Below, piece after piece: positions 15,768 through 24,252 of a stretch of 35,017 nucleotides of DNA. Position numbers and translations under genes: made by a program. The stretch is from Lacticaseibacillus songhuajiangensis (GTDB lineage: Bacteria; Bacillota; Bacilli; Lactobacillales; Lactobacillaceae), in NCBI RefSeq assembly GCF_003946025.1, contig NZ_RHNR01000030.1, forward strand, positions 1-35,017, in the 5' to 3' direction. Each line of letters opens with the position of its first letter. The stretch's first letter is position 1. The notes below the pieces were generated by a model, which worked only from the letters and a program-made list of their open reading frames with translations, was not told the DNA's origin and searched no databases.

Positions 15768-17228
15768 TCAGTTCAGCGCCGTAACAAAACGTGCAAATGC
15801 CGCCTGCCCCGCCTCATCGCGCTTGAACACGCCGGCGTCTTCGAGCACCCGCGCGAACACGAGGCCGACTGCACGTTGTAGCTGCGTCTGGGCGTTATCC
15901 TTGTTCCACGTGTAACGGGTCTTGAGTTCATCCGCCCAAGCGGCGTGCATTGGTGCCATCTGGTTAGGCTCACCCAGGAGGTACTTGCGCACTTCGGCGA
16001 GTTCGTCCTTGAGGCGTGCGGGCAGAATCGCCAGACCCATCACCTCAATGAGGCCAATGTTCTCGCGCTTGATGTGCTGCACGTCTTGGTGCGGGTGGAA
16101 AATGCCATCTGGGTACGCGGTGCTCGTCTTATTATCGCGTAGGACGATGTCCAGCTGGTAATTGTCACCAACCCGGCGCGCAATTGGGGTCACCGTGTGG
16201 TGCGGTGTGCCATCTGCGGCGTGGGCACGCACGTTGACGCTTGCATCGCTGTAGTCTGCCCAGACACTGCGAATCCGTTCGGCGCAGTCTGCCAGACGGG
16301 CTGGATCAGCGGCGGTCAGTCTAATGACGCTCATTGGCCAGTGCACAATTCCGGCTTGTACGTCGCTGAAACCGGTGAGCTGAATGCTGCGTTCCACGGG
16401 TGCTTTGGCCATTGGGAAGTCGTGCCGGCCGCCTTGGTAGTGTTCGTGTGCGAGCATCGAGCCACCGACAATTGGCAGGTCAGCGTTACTGCCGACAAAG
16501 TAGTGCGGCAGTGTGGTGACGATTTCCAGCAAGTTGGTAAAAGTCTGCTTGCTGATGTGCATGGGTTCATGCACGGCGTCCAGGAAGATGGCGTGCTCGT
16601 TGAAGTAGGCGTAAGGCGAGTACTGGAAGCCCCAGGTTTTGCCGCCAACTGTCATGCGCACGATGCGGTGATTGGCACGGGCGGCCTTACCGGGTTTGCC
16701 TTCGTAACCTTCGTTACTCATGCACAGCGCGCAAGCTGGGTAGGAAGTCGCCCGCATTTTGGCCGCGGCCGCGATGTCGCGCGGATCCTTCTCGGGCTTC
16801 GAAAGGTTAATGGTGATTTCGAGATCGCCGTAGTCGGTCGCAACTGGGAAGGCGATGTTGCGGGCAATCGCCCGCGTCTGGATATAGTTGCTGGCGCGAC
16901 TGAGGGCATAGAAGTCATCAGTGGCTTGCTGCGGCGACTGGGCGTAGTCGTTCCAGAACTGGGCGTTGACCACGGACGGCGCCGGCACGGCCAGATCCAT
17001 GAGGTCAGCGGCCAGGGCGTCGCGCGCACTGGCAGTATCTGCGCTCAGGCCGGCAGTAACCCCGGCGTCAACGAGGACGTCAAGGCACTGCAGAATGTCA
17101 TTTTGTGCTGCGGGGCTGTCTTCGCCGACGCGGGCAAGGACACGGTTAAAGAGATAAGTGGCGTCCAGGTCCGTGTACTGCGGATTTTGCTCAACGATGA
17201 AGTGGGTGAATTGCTCAATTGCGTTCAA
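15768..17228 (-). CDS. galT: Galactose-1-phosphate uridylyltransferase, class II
   Basis: The 486-residue enzyme transfers UMP between UDP-glucose and galactose-1-phosphate in the Leloir pathway. Length and motifs match the Firmicutes class II GalT (PACALCMSNEGYEGKPG, FQYSPYAYFNEHAI, GGSMLAHEHYQGGRHDFPM) rather than the shorter class I HPH type. The likely start is TTG 17228, four bases past the galK stop, with GGAGG inside the galK end. It is the last gene of galR-galK-galT. Confidence 0.92.
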   Translation of the reverse strand: MNAIEQFTHFIVEQNPQYTDLDATYLFNRVLARVGEDSPAAQNDILQCLDVLVDAGVTAGLSADTASARDALAADLMDLAVPAPSVVNAQFWNDYAQSPQQATDDFYALSRASNYIQTRAIARNIAFPVATDYGDLEITINLSKPEKDPRDIAAAAKMRATSYPACALCMSNEGYEGKPGKAARANHRIVRMTVGGKTWGFQYSPYAYFNEHAIFLDAVHEPMHISKQTFTNLLEIVTTLPHYFVGSNADLPIVGGSMLAHEHYQGGRHDFPMAKAPVERSIQLTGFSDVQAGIVHWPMSVIRLTAADPARLADCAERIRSVWADYSDASVNVRAHAADGTPHHTVTPIARRVGDNYQLDIVLRDNKTSTAYPDGIFHPHQDVQHIKRENIGLIEVMGLAILPARLKDELAEVRKYLLGEPNQMAPMHAAWADELKTRYTWNKDNAQTQLQRAVGLVFARVLEDAGVFKRDEAGQAAFARFVTALN

Positions 17229-17231
17229 AAG

Positions 17232-18401
17232 TTATGCCTCCAGTGGCCGCGGACCATCGGCGATTTCGGCGATGTAGAAATCGGCCGCGTAGCCAATCTT
17301 TTGCGCGTAAGCGGCGCCGACTGCGGCAGCGACTTGCTGCGCCTGGTCTTTAGCGACGATGGCGATGGCGCAACCACCGAAGCCGGCACCGGTCATGCGG
17401 GCGCCAAGGACGCCGGGCTGAGCCAAAGCTGCGGTTACGAGCGTGTCCAGTTCAATGCCGGTTACCTCGTAATCGTAACGCAGCGAAACGCCAGATGCAC
17501 TCACCAGCCGGCCAAAACGGTTGAGGTCGCCGGCACGCAGGGCAGCCTTGGCGTTAATGGTGCGCTGGTTTTCCAGTACCGCGTGGCGCGCACGCTTGAG
17601 CAAAGTGCCGTCCGCCACCACGTAGCTGTACTCATCGAGCTTGTCGCCGTCGATGGCACCCAGGCTCGGAATGTCGAGTTTGGTCTGCAGGCGGGCGAGA
17701 GCTTCTTCGCACTCGCCGCGGCGCTCGTTGTACTTGGAGTCGGTGAGCTTGCGCTGCTTGTTGGTGTTCATAATCAGAATGACATTATCGCCGAGATCCA
17801 GCGGCACACGGTCGTAGGCCATGGTGTTGGTGTCGAGGAAGGTAGCGGTGTTGGCCTCACCCATGCCGATGGCGAACTGGTCCATAATCCCGGAGTTCAC
17901 GCCGATGTACTGGTTTTCGACAATTTTACCGTAACCGACGCGATCGAGCATCGGCACGTTCAGGTCGTACATGTCGTTCGCGATTTCGCCGATAAGCATC
18001 TCCAGTGATGCGGAGCTGGACAGGCCGGCGCCGTCTGGGAGGTCACCGGTGATGTAGACATCCAGGCCCTGGCTGTACTGCGCGCCGTGCTTGGCGAGCA
18101 CTTGCAACATGCCGCGGGCGTAATCAATCCACTGATTAGTGCGCGGTACGTTCAGTTCGGCGATGGCGACCGTCAGAATGCCCTGATCGGCAAAATTAGC
18201 GGAGTAGAAACGGAACTGGCCGCTCCCGTTCGCCCGCACTGCGGCGTAGGTACCGAGGCTAATCGCACACGGGAACACGTGGCCACCGTTGTAATCGGTG
18301 TGCTCACCGATGAGGTTAATGCGGCCGGGGGCGAAGAAGTAGTTGCTAGGCTGAGCGTCGAACTGGGCGGTGAAGCCCTGGGTAAGTTCACTAATCTGCA
18401 T
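17232..18401 (-). CDS. galK: Galactokinase
   Basis: The 389-residue GHMP kinase phosphorylates galactose at C1. The substrate motif GRINLIGEHTDYNGG is at residues 26-40, the ATP loop LPDGAGLSSSAS at 121-132, the catalytic Asp174 in GIMDQFAIG, and the third GHMP motif (TGAGFGGCAIA) near 340. The ATG start lies behind AGGAGGAATT, 23 bp after galR. No galE or galM is adjacent; they must lie outside this window. Confidence 0.95.
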   Translation of the reverse strand: MQISELTQGFTAQFDAQPSNYFFAPGRINLIGEHTDYNGGHVFPCAISLGTYAAVRANGSGQFRFYSANFADQGILTVAIAELNVPRTNQWIDYARGMLQVLAKHGAQYSQGLDVYITGDLPDGAGLSSSASLEMLIGEIANDMYDLNVPMLDRVGYGKIVENQYIGVNSGIMDQFAIGMGEANTATFLDTNTMAYDRVPLDLGDNVILIMNTNKQRKLTDSKYNERRGECEEALARLQTKLDIPSLGAIDGDKLDEYSYVVADGTLLKRARHAVLENQRTINAKAALRAGDLNRFGRLVSASGVSLRYDYEVTGIELDTLVTAALAQPGVLGARMTGAGFGGCAIAIVAKDQAQQVAAAVGAAYAQKIGYAADFYIAEIADGPRPLEA

Positions 18402-18424
18402 TTTGAATTCCTCCTGTGCTTGGC

Positions 18425-19423
18425 TTAACGGTAAACGCGCGAGCTGGCGCGCAAAATTAACTCACTAGCGACGGTAATGTTAACGGCGGTCTGCGTGGGA
18501 CCGGTGATTTGCTGCAGGAGCAGGTCGACCGCGGTCGTGCCCATCTCCTCGGTGGCGACGTGGACGGTGCTGAGCGTCGGCGTCAGGTAGCGGCCGACGG
18601 CAAGGTCGTTGAAGCCGATGATGGCGACGTCTTCCGGCACGCGGATGCGGCGCTCTTGGAGAGCCTTGATTGCCCCAATGGCGAGCGTGTCGCTGGCGGC
18701 GAAGAAGGCGGTCGGCAACTTGTCACCCAGCGTTTCGATGGCGCGGGTCATCGCGGCGTGACCACTTTCGATGCTGAAGGGACCGGTGAAAATGTAAGAC
18801 TCATGCAGGTGCCCGCGCACACGCATGTAGTCCCGAAAGTCGCTCAAGCGCGGATCAGTGAGCGGTGTTTGGTCACCAGTCCGCTCGCTGCCGGCAATCA
18901 TGCCGATTTGCTTGTGGCCGCTACTGAAGAAGTGTTCAATGATGGCGGCCACGGCGTGCTGGAAATCGGTGGTGACACAATTAATGTCAAAGCCTAATGT
19001 GTCTTGGTCGACCACCACGATTGGCCGCCGCAAGTTCTGCAGTTTGCGTAGCTGTTTGTCGCTGAACTTACCGATAGCGATGACCCCGGCCAGGTCGTCG
19101 CGAGCGGGCAGGTCAGCCGGTGCAAAGCTGCGCTGCACCGCGTAACCCTGTGCCTGCAGGGCGGTTTCAGCGCCCCAGCGGATGGTGCGGTAGTAGAGAT
19201 CGTTCATTTCGGCTTCAGCCGTGTACCACTGAATCACGCTGACGGTACCACTGGTGGTCGCCGACTTGGGTTGCGGCTTGCTGTAATTGAGGCTTTCGGC
19301 GGCGGCGAAGACCCGCTGCCGGGTGTCACTGCTGACCTGCAGGTTGAGGTCGGCGTTGAGCACGCGGGAAACGGTGGCGGTCGAAACGCCAGCCGCCGCC
19401 GCGATATCTTTTAAGGTTGCCAT
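18425..19423 (-). CDS. galR: LacI-family regulator of the gal operon
   Basis: The 332-residue repressor has an N-terminal LacI HTH (ATLKDIAAAAGVSTATVSRVLNADLNLQVS) and a type I periplasmic-binding-like effector domain (TDFQHAVAAIIEHFF, IGFNDLAVGRYLTPTLSTV). It is the first gene of the galR-galK-galT transcript, so autoregulation through the site at 19470-19484 is expected, with galactose or a derivative as inducer. The name is inferred from position. Start ATG 19423. Confidence 0.87.
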   Translation of the reverse strand: MATLKDIAAAAGVSTATVSRVLNADLNLQVSSDTRQRVFAAAESLNYSKPQPKSATTSGTVSVIQWYTAEAEMNDLYYRTIRWGAETALQAQGYAVQRSFAPADLPARDDLAGVIAIGKFSDKQLRKLQNLRRPIVVVDQDTLGFDINCVTTDFQHAVAAIIEHFFSSGHKQIGMIAGSERTGDQTPLTDPRLSDFRDYMRVRGHLHESYIFTGPFSIESGHAAMTRAIETLGDKLPTAFFAASDTLAIGAIKALQERRIRVPEDVAIIGFNDLAVGRYLTPTLSTVHVATEEMGTTAVDLLLQQITGPTQTAVNITVASELILRASSRVYR

Positions 19424-19469
19424 GTTTCGTCCTCACATTTAGTAAATATCATTGAAAAAGTTTACTTGG

Positions 19470-19484
19470 TTGATAACGCTATCA
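19470..19484. promoter_or_regulatory. LacI-type operator / cre-like site upstream of galR
   Basis: TTGATAACGCTATCA is a near-palindrome with a central CG, as used by LacI-family proteins. It matches the CcpA cre consensus with one mismatch. A -10-like TATGAT lies on the minus strand at 19481-19486, overlapping the site, so bound repressor would block transcription. Whether GalR, CcpA or both bind cannot be read from sequence. Confidence 0.55.
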
Positions 19485-19686
19485 TAAACTATTTGGGAGC
19501 GCTTTACTAGCAAAGGAATGCTAAATTTTGGCAAAGCGCCGGTCCGGAGTTCCAGATAAATGACGTCAAAATGTGAAGAAGCACGTAAAAATACATTAAG
19601 TCAGTTCGCGGTGGCGTTTGCGAACGTCAAAATGGGGCATGCCAATGGTAGACTAATGCCAAGTCATGAGTGGGGGCGGGTTGAAC

Positions 19687-20523
19687 ATGCGGAAATACAT
19701 ATTGATAGTGATTGCGACAATGCTACTCGTCGTGAGCGCGGCGCAGACGCAAACAACAGCGGCCACTGCAGCCAAAATGCGTGCGATTCCGACGCTCTAC
19801 CTGCACGGTCACCACGGTGGCCCGCGCTCCATGGACGCGCTCATGGTGAGCGCTGAAAGCAGTGACCGGGCCCACGCGGTGATTACGGCGGTGGTATCAC
19901 GCCGCGGTAAGGTGCACCTGCGGGGGAAATGGCCACGCGGTACTCGCCGGCCACTCGTGAAAATTGTGTTCAAAAACAATCGTACACTGCGCTATCACCG
20001 CATTAGTACCTGGCTGCACAGCGTGCTGGTAGCCCTGCAGGAACGCTATGGGGTCACGCACTTCAACGTGGTGGCCCACTCACTGGGGAATGCGGCGGTC
20101 TTGTTTTACGAACTCCGTTACGGCCGCGACCGCACGTTGCCCCAATTGAACAAGTACGCCGCAATTGCCGGAAATTTTAACGGCATTCCTGGACGTCATC
20201 GTGGTCAGCACCGCAACCACATCATGCCCGGTGGTCGGCCGGCGTGGATTGCGCCGCAGTTTCGCCACGCGCTTCGTCGCCAAGATAATCTGGATCTGCA
20301 CAACGCTGAGGTGCTCAATATTTACGGCAATATCGAGGACGGCTCGCACTCTGATGGCAAGGTGCTGAATGCCAGTTCGCGCGCACTGAAGTACCTATTA
20401 AAAGGCCACGTGCGGTCTTATCACAGCCATGAATTCCTAGGTTGGCGTGCCCAACACAGCATGTTGCGGCTGAATCCCGAGGTGGCCACGGCGGTCGATG
20501 ACTTTATCTGGCAGGAAAAATAA
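19687..20523 (+). CDS. DUF915-type alpha/beta hydrolase, secreted or membrane-anchored
   Basis: The 278-residue protein opens with a signal/anchor segment (MRKYILIVIATMLLVVSAA). The hydrolase core has HGHHGG at about 40-45 (oxyanion region), the nucleophile elbow VVAHSLGN with Ser132, and acid/base candidates Asp in IYGNIEDGSHSDG and His in YHSHEF. This matches DUF915 cell-surface hydrolases common in lactobacilli; the substrate is unknown. ATG 19687 lies behind GGGGGCGGG; an in-frame ATG 21 bases upstream has no comparable site. Unusually rich in Arg and His for a secreted protein. Confidence 0.82.
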   Translation: MRKYILIVIATMLLVVSAAQTQTTAATAAKMRAIPTLYLHGHHGGPRSMDALMVSAESSDRAHAVITAVVSRRGKVHLRGKWPRGTRRPLVKIVFKNNRTLRYHRISTWLHSVLVALQERYGVTHFNVVAHSLGNAAVLFYELRYGRDRTLPQLNKYAAIAGNFNGIPGRHRGQHRNHIMPGGRPAWIAPQFRHALRRQDNLDLHNAEVLNIYGNIEDGSHSDGKVLNASSRALKYLLKGHVRSYHSHEFLGWRAQHSMLRLNPEVATAVDDFIWQEK

Positions 20524-20567
20524 AGAGCCCTGGAAGCGTGACTAGCTTCCGGAGCTCTATTTTTTTA
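20524..20567. terminator. Bidirectional terminator
   Basis: AGAGCCCTGGAAGC and its imperfect complement around a 7-nt loop, followed by ATTTTTTT. Lies between the convergent DUF915 and diacylglycerol kinase genes, overlapping the end of the latter. Confidence 0.8.
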
Positions 20568-21530
20568 GCTGTTCAGTTTATTGCTGGTGATCCAAAAGTC
20601 CTGTTCGGCCATGTCGAACACAATTCCGTAAGGTTGTTCGGCCCAGGATTCACCGTCGACCTGCGCAAACTGCTTGCTGGCGGTGCTGATCTCGATGTGG
20701 CTGGCCTGAATGTGGTGACGGTATTTAGTTTTGCCTACCGGCTTGCCGAGAATGGAGCGCACGGCCTGGGCGACGAAGACAGCGAGGTTTGGCCGGTCGA
20801 CGACAATCAAGTCGAGCTTGCCATCGATGGGGGTGGCTGCTGGCAGGATGCGAACACCACCACCGAAGTAGGGGTGGTTGGTCGTCGTGCACAGGTAGGC
20901 GTCCTTGATGACCTCAGTCTTGCCGTTGGCGCGCACCGTGACGGTGAAGGGCTTGCGCTTAATCAGAATGCGGACAATCTGGTTAATATAGGAAAGCGAG
21001 CCTGCGTGCAGGCGGTTGAGCAGTTTTTTGCTGGTCGCGATGTTGGCGGCGTGTACGATGGCGGCGTCAAAGCCAATCCCGAAGTTGTTTACGAAGAAGC
21101 CGCGGGTTTCACTCTGCAGTTCGACATAACTGCCAATGTCCAGGTGTAGCGGTTTGGTTGCCCCGAGCACCTGGTCGAGGGCCTCGAGTGGCTTCTGGGA
21201 CAGGCCAATCCCGCGGGCAAAATCATTCCCGGAGCCGGCCGGAATGTAAGAAACGGGCAGGTGCTGCGGGTTACCACTCAGGTGCAAGCCGGTGATGGCT
21301 TCGTTCAGCGTGCCGTCGCCACCGATGACGAGCAGCACACTGTTCTCGCGCAGTTCACCCTTGGCAATCTGCTGGGCAAGTTGCACGGTGTGGCGCGGGT
21401 AGTTCGATTCAAACAGTTCGTAGGGGACCTCGCGCTCGGCAAGTTTTGCCGCAATCAGCTCCCAAGTTTTGCGCGCGTTGCCGGAACCGGCAACCGGGTT
21501 ATAAATCACGTAGAAGAACTTCGACTCCAT
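20565..21530 (-). CDS. Diacylglycerol/lipid kinase (DagK family)
   Basis: The 321-residue soluble lipid kinase has the catalytic-domain signature VIGGDGTLNEAITGL and SYIPAGSGNDFARG, and starts with YNPVAGSGNA, the phosphate loop. DgkB-type enzymes of Gram-positives recycle diacylglycerol from lipoteichoic acid synthesis back to phosphatidic acid. ATG 21530 follows GAGGTGG; the open frame upstream lacks a ribosome site. Convergent with the DUF915 gene. Confidence 0.9.
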   Translation of the reverse strand: MESKFFYVIYNPVAGSGNARKTWELIAAKLAEREVPYELFESNYPRHTVQLAQQIAKGELRENSVLLVIGGDGTLNEAITGLHLSGNPQHLPVSYIPAGSGNDFARGIGLSQKPLEALDQVLGATKPLHLDIGSYVELQSETRGFFVNNFGIGFDAAIVHAANIATSKKLLNRLHAGSLSYINQIVRILIKRKPFTVTVRANGKTEVIKDAYLCTTTNHPYFGGGVRILPAATPIDGKLDLIVVDRPNLAVFVAQAVRSILGKPVGKTKYRHHIQASHIEISTASKQFAQVDGESWAEQPYGIVFDMAEQDFWITSNKLNS

Positions 21531-21675
21531 GGGTCCACCTCTGTTTTCGAAAATTAACACCCATTATCTTAACGCACTTTGTGCTATTATTTCGCGACAA
21601 TCCGCCAAAACGTGACAAATGTCCGCTTGAAAAACGAAGAGTGGCTGGTAGTTGCATATTTTGGACGTGAATGAA

Positions 21676-21704
21676 TTGCGCAAAAATGGGGGATTGGCTA
21701 TGAT
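21676..21704 (+). promoter_or_regulatory. Promoter of the DUF2200 gene
   Basis: TTGCGC (21676-21681), a 17-bp spacer and TATGAT (21699-21704), 43 bp upstream of the start codon. Confidence 0.55.
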
Positions 21705-21746
21705 GATAGCAATGATGAAATGGCTTTCACACAAAGGAGTACGCGC

Positions 21747-22082
21747 ATGGCACAATCCGTCTATGACTATTCTTTCGCTAAAATTTACACACTATACCTG
21801 CAGAAGGTCACTAAAAAAGGCCGCACCCAGGATGAACTGGATGCGGTTTTGAGCTGGTTAACTGGGTACGACAGTGCGACGCTCCACACGAGTCAGTTGG
21901 CGCTGAAAGATTTCTTTGCGGCTGCCAAATTAAATCCGCAGGCGCCGCGAATTACGGGAGTCGTCTGCGGCGTGCGCGTGGAAAATATTCAGGAGCCACT
22001 GCTGCAGCAGATCCGCTATATGGATAAGGTGGTTGATGAGTTGGCGAAGGGAAAAGCCTTGACCAAAATCGAGCGTCAGTGA
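21747..22082 (+). CDS. DUF2200 family protein
   Basis: The 111-residue protein closely follows the DUF2200 pattern: FAKIYTLYLQKVTKKGRTQDELDAVLSWLTGYD, then FFAAAKLNP, GVVCGVRVENIQEPLLQQIRYMDKVVDELAKGK. The family is widespread, compact and of unknown function. ATG 21747 follows AAGGAGT. It is transcribed alone from the promoter at 21676. Confidence 0.85.
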   Translation: MAQSVYDYSFAKIYTLYLQKVTKKGRTQDELDAVLSWLTGYDSATLHTSQLALKDFFAAAKLNPQAPRITGVVCGVRVENIQEPLLQQIRYMDKVVDELAKGKALTKIERQ

Positions 22083-22129
22083 AGAAACTTGGCACCTCAT
22101 GGGTATTTCCCGGGAAATGCTGTCAAATG

Positions 22130-22156
22130 CAACCAGTGGTTGTCATTTTGCAACCA
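22130..22156. promoter_or_regulatory. Candidate operator upstream of the small XRE gene
   Basis: CAACCAGTGGTTG (22130-22142) is a 13-bp palindrome, with a third CAACCA half-site at 22151-22156. A perfect 14-bp palindrome (ATTTCCCGGGAAAT, 22105-22118) sits just upstream. Both lie between the DUF2200 stop and the XRE start; binding by the XRE protein is a guess. Confidence 0.4.
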
Positions 22157-22219
22157 GGAAGTGGTCGCTTGTTAAGGGGATGCATAGCATAATATTGGTA
22201 ATGAAGGGGGCGGCAGACG

Positions 22220-22438
22220 ATGTTCAATGACAATCTTGCCATGTTACGTAAGCAAGCCGGAGTATCACAAGCAGAGCTGGCGGCAGCGATTGGTGTTAGC
22301 CGTCAGGCAGTATCGAAGTATGAGAATGGCACTGCAGAACCAGACATTGCAAAGCTTACACAGCTCAAGCAATATTTTGACGTCTCCTTCGATCAGTTAC
22401 TTGATGGCGCGCAGCCGCGCGTTAGTCAGTCATCGTGA
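22220..22438 (+). CDS. Small XRE-family HTH regulator, 72 aa
   Basis: The protein is almost only an HTH (NLAMLRKQAGVSQAELAAAIGVSRQAVSKYENGTAEPDIAKLTQLKQYFDVSFDQLL), like SinR/Cro-type repressors without a sensor domain. ATG 22220 lies behind GGGGGCGG. A second small gene begins within 4-22 bases of its stop, so the two are probably one operon. Confidence 0.8.
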   Translation: MFNDNLAMLRKQAGVSQAELAAAIGVSRQAVSKYENGTAEPDIAKLTQLKQYFDVSFDQLLDGAQPRVSQSS

Positions 22439-22459
22439 ACCGTGGTTAATGGGAAAATC

Positions 22460-22711
22460 ATGATTAAAACCGCGTCTGGACGTCTAGCTAGTTTCAGTGG
22501 TTTCCGTATTGGCACTAACATTACGTTGAAGAAAAAACAGCGCGTTGCCTTGATAGGTGACTCTGATGTCGTGACTTTCTTTGGCCTCGAGCAACTGGTT
22601 TTAGGCCTGTACGCTAGTCGGCGTGATGCTGAACGAGAAATTGAGTCAATTCAGTCAGCGATGCAAAATGGTGTTGCCAGTTATGAATTACAGTTTACAC
22701 AAGTGAATTAG
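22460..22711 (+). CDS. Hypothetical small protein downstream of XRE gene
   Basis: I do not recognise this protein (83 aa from ATG 22460; 89 aa if GTG 22442 is used, 4 bases after the upstream stop). It is predicted beta-rich at the N-terminus (KTASGRLASFSGFRIGTNITLKKKQRVALIG) with a helix containing YASRRDAEREIESIQSAM. The start is uncertain because neither codon has a clear ribosome site, so translation may depend on coupling to the XRE gene. Confidence 0.5.
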   Translation: MIKTASGRLASFSGFRIGTNITLKKKQRVALIGDSDVVTFFGLEQLVLGLYASRRDAEREIESIQSAMQNGVASYELQFTQVN

Positions 22712-22728
22712 TCTCAGTATCTGCAATC

Positions 22729-22768
22729 AAAAAGTGGTGTTCCCAGTTGTCTGGAAACACCACTTTTT
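22729..22768. terminator. Bidirectional terminator
   Basis: AAAAAGTGGTGTT pairs with AACACCACTTTTT, with an inner CCAG/CTGG helix. Shared by the convergent genes ending at 22711 and 22772. Confidence 0.85.
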
Positions 22769-22771
22769 CAA

Positions 22772-23278
22772 TTAACCAAGACGCTTCATGAGCAAGGCAA
22801 CCAGCACGAAAGCGAGGATGACCCAGGTTGAAATATGTGCTGTACGCCGGTACCAGCGGACATTCTTCATTTGTTTCATCGTGTGCTGTGCAGAAATTGT
22901 GTTCGCACAGATGACAAGAAACAGCAGGTAAAACATGTTGTCCGATATTGAAAACGACTTGAATAGCGATGGAAAGTACAACATGCACATCAGGAGCAAG
23001 TTAGTGATTATTGGACTAAGCAGTGCCCATTTCTTGATGCCTGCCAGTTGCTCCTTGCTTTTAATGTCGTCCACCCAATCAGATCCTTCCATGAGTAAGT
23101 CGTCGAGGGAGATGGCGTAAACTTTGGACAGCTGTAACATGACTTCCACATCGGGAACGGTGCGGCCGTTCTCCCAATTGGAGATGGTCTTCACCGACAC
23201 GAAGAGCCGCTCGGCCAGTTCGGCCTGGGTCCAGTCATGCTGCTGACGTTGCTGTCTTAATTTTGTTCCCACTTCCAT
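22772..23278 (-). CDS. XRE-family regulator with C-terminal membrane domain
   Basis: The 168-residue protein has an HTH at residues 5-60 (LRQQRQQHDWTQAELAERLFVSVKTISNWENGRTVPDVEVMLQLSKVY) followed by three hydrophobic segments (SPIITNLLLMCMLYF, MFYLLFLVICANTI, ISTWVILAFVLVALLM). Membrane-bound XRE proteins of this layout are common in lactobacilli; their signals are unknown. ATG 23278 follows GGAGGTG. Confidence 0.8.
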   Translation of the reverse strand: MEVGTKLRQQRQQHDWTQAELAERLFVSVKTISNWENGRTVPDVEVMLQLSKVYAISLDDLLMEGSDWVDDIKSKEQLAGIKKWALLSPIITNLLLMCMLYFPSLFKSFSISDNMFYLLFLVICANTISAQHTMKQMKNVRWYRRTAHISTWVILAFVLVALLMKRLG

Positions 23279-23370
23279 GGGCACCTCCATCATGCTTGGA
23301 TCTCTGGTATGTGTACATCCAAAATACTGCCGGTGCGGCGCAAAGGCAACGGAAAGTTCTTTCCGCCTAA

Positions 23371-24150
23371 CTAAAACGTGACTAGGGTCGGTGTGTGCTT
23401 GCGGTACACGGCGAGCTTGTCCACGCCGTTTTGCCGCAATAACTCTTGAGCGTCAGCAAAATGATTGCGGAAGGCGTCGCCGGTGTGGGCGTCGCTGCCG
23501 ATGGTGAACAGGGTGCCACCAGCTGCTAGGTACAGCGGAATGGCGTATTCATATAGTGCCAGGTTGCGCCAGCGATACATGGACTTAGTGTTGAGCTCAA
23601 AGGCGAGATCGTATTCCACGGCGCGGGCGAAGATTTGCTTGAGCAGGGGTCCTGCCCAGGCAGCCAGTTGTGCTGGCGTCACGTCCAGCACGCGCAGACC
23701 GTAGTCAAAATGCGCTAAGACGTCGGCGTCATGGAACTTTTCCAGTCCTACCAGCATCCGTTCGTAGTAGGTTACGACCTGTGTTTGCACCTCAACATCG
23801 CGGAAGTGGGTGTCTTGGTAGTCATAGCTGCCATCGTGGTGGAAACTGAGCAAGGTGATGTCATAATCGCCAGCTGCGAGGTAGTTGCGAATGGCGTCTA
23901 GTCGTGGTTCGTAGTAACCCACTTCGATGCCGCGTAAGAACTCATTGCCGCAAGACTGCGCCAGTTGCTTCTGCTCGGCAACGTAAGCCGGGTAGTCGGG
24001 TTTGTCATCGCGCTTGTCATCGTCGGGATTGCTCATCTCCAGGTGCTCGGTGGTGACAAATGGCAACTTGGTTTGCTGGAGGTAGTCGCGCATCTGGGCG
24101 TCACTGTCAAAAGAATAATGGGTGTGTACGTGCTGATCGAAGTAAGTCAT
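23371..24150 (-). CDS. PHP-domain phosphoesterase (histidinol-phosphatase-like)
   Basis: The 259-residue PHP protein shows the metal ligands in order: HVHTHYS (residues 7-13), TEHLEM, GIEVGYY, SFHHD, AHFDYG, and GSDAHT near the C-terminus. It resembles HisK-type histidinol phosphatases, but there are no his genes nearby and many lactobacilli keep such proteins without a His pathway, so the substrate is open. ATG 24150. Confidence 0.82.
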   Translation of the reverse strand: MTYFDQHVHTHYSFDSDAQMRDYLQQTKLPFVTTEHLEMSNPDDDKRDDKPDYPAYVAEQKQLAQSCGNEFLRGIEVGYYEPRLDAIRNYLAAGDYDITLLSFHHDGSYDYQDTHFRDVEVQTQVVTYYERMLVGLEKFHDADVLAHFDYGLRVLDVTPAQLAAWAGPLLKQIFARAVEYDLAFELNTKSMYRWRNLALYEYAIPLYLAAGGTLFTIGSDAHTGDAFRNHFADAQELLRQNGVDKLAVYRKHTPTLVTF

Positions 24151-24196
24151 GTTTTTTCCTCCATATCGAGATGGCCAGTGCCGACTGTGCGTATAG

Positions 24197-24241
24197 AAAA
24201 GCCTGATTCGGGTTGCATTGCCAATCTGAATCAGGCTTTTT
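24197..24241. terminator. Terminator between PHP and GGDEF genes
   Basis: AAAAGCCTGATTC pairs with GAATCAGGCTTTT, with an inner TTG/CAA helix, followed by T. It lies 12 bases after the GGDEF stop, which it terminates on the minus strand. Confidence 0.75.
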
Positions 24242-24252
24242 GTGCTTAAACG

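Noticed and set aside
16197..18008. 603-codon open frame on the plus strand
   Set aside because: It is antisense to galT and galK, which are full-length and intact; the long frame follows from their codon bias. It has no ribosome site or recognisable domain.
19496..19540. Nested inverted repeats GCGCTTT/AAAGCGC and TAGCA/TGCTA upstream of galR
   Set aside because: No T-run in either direction, so not a terminator, and no clear match to a known operator; may be chance or part of gal control.
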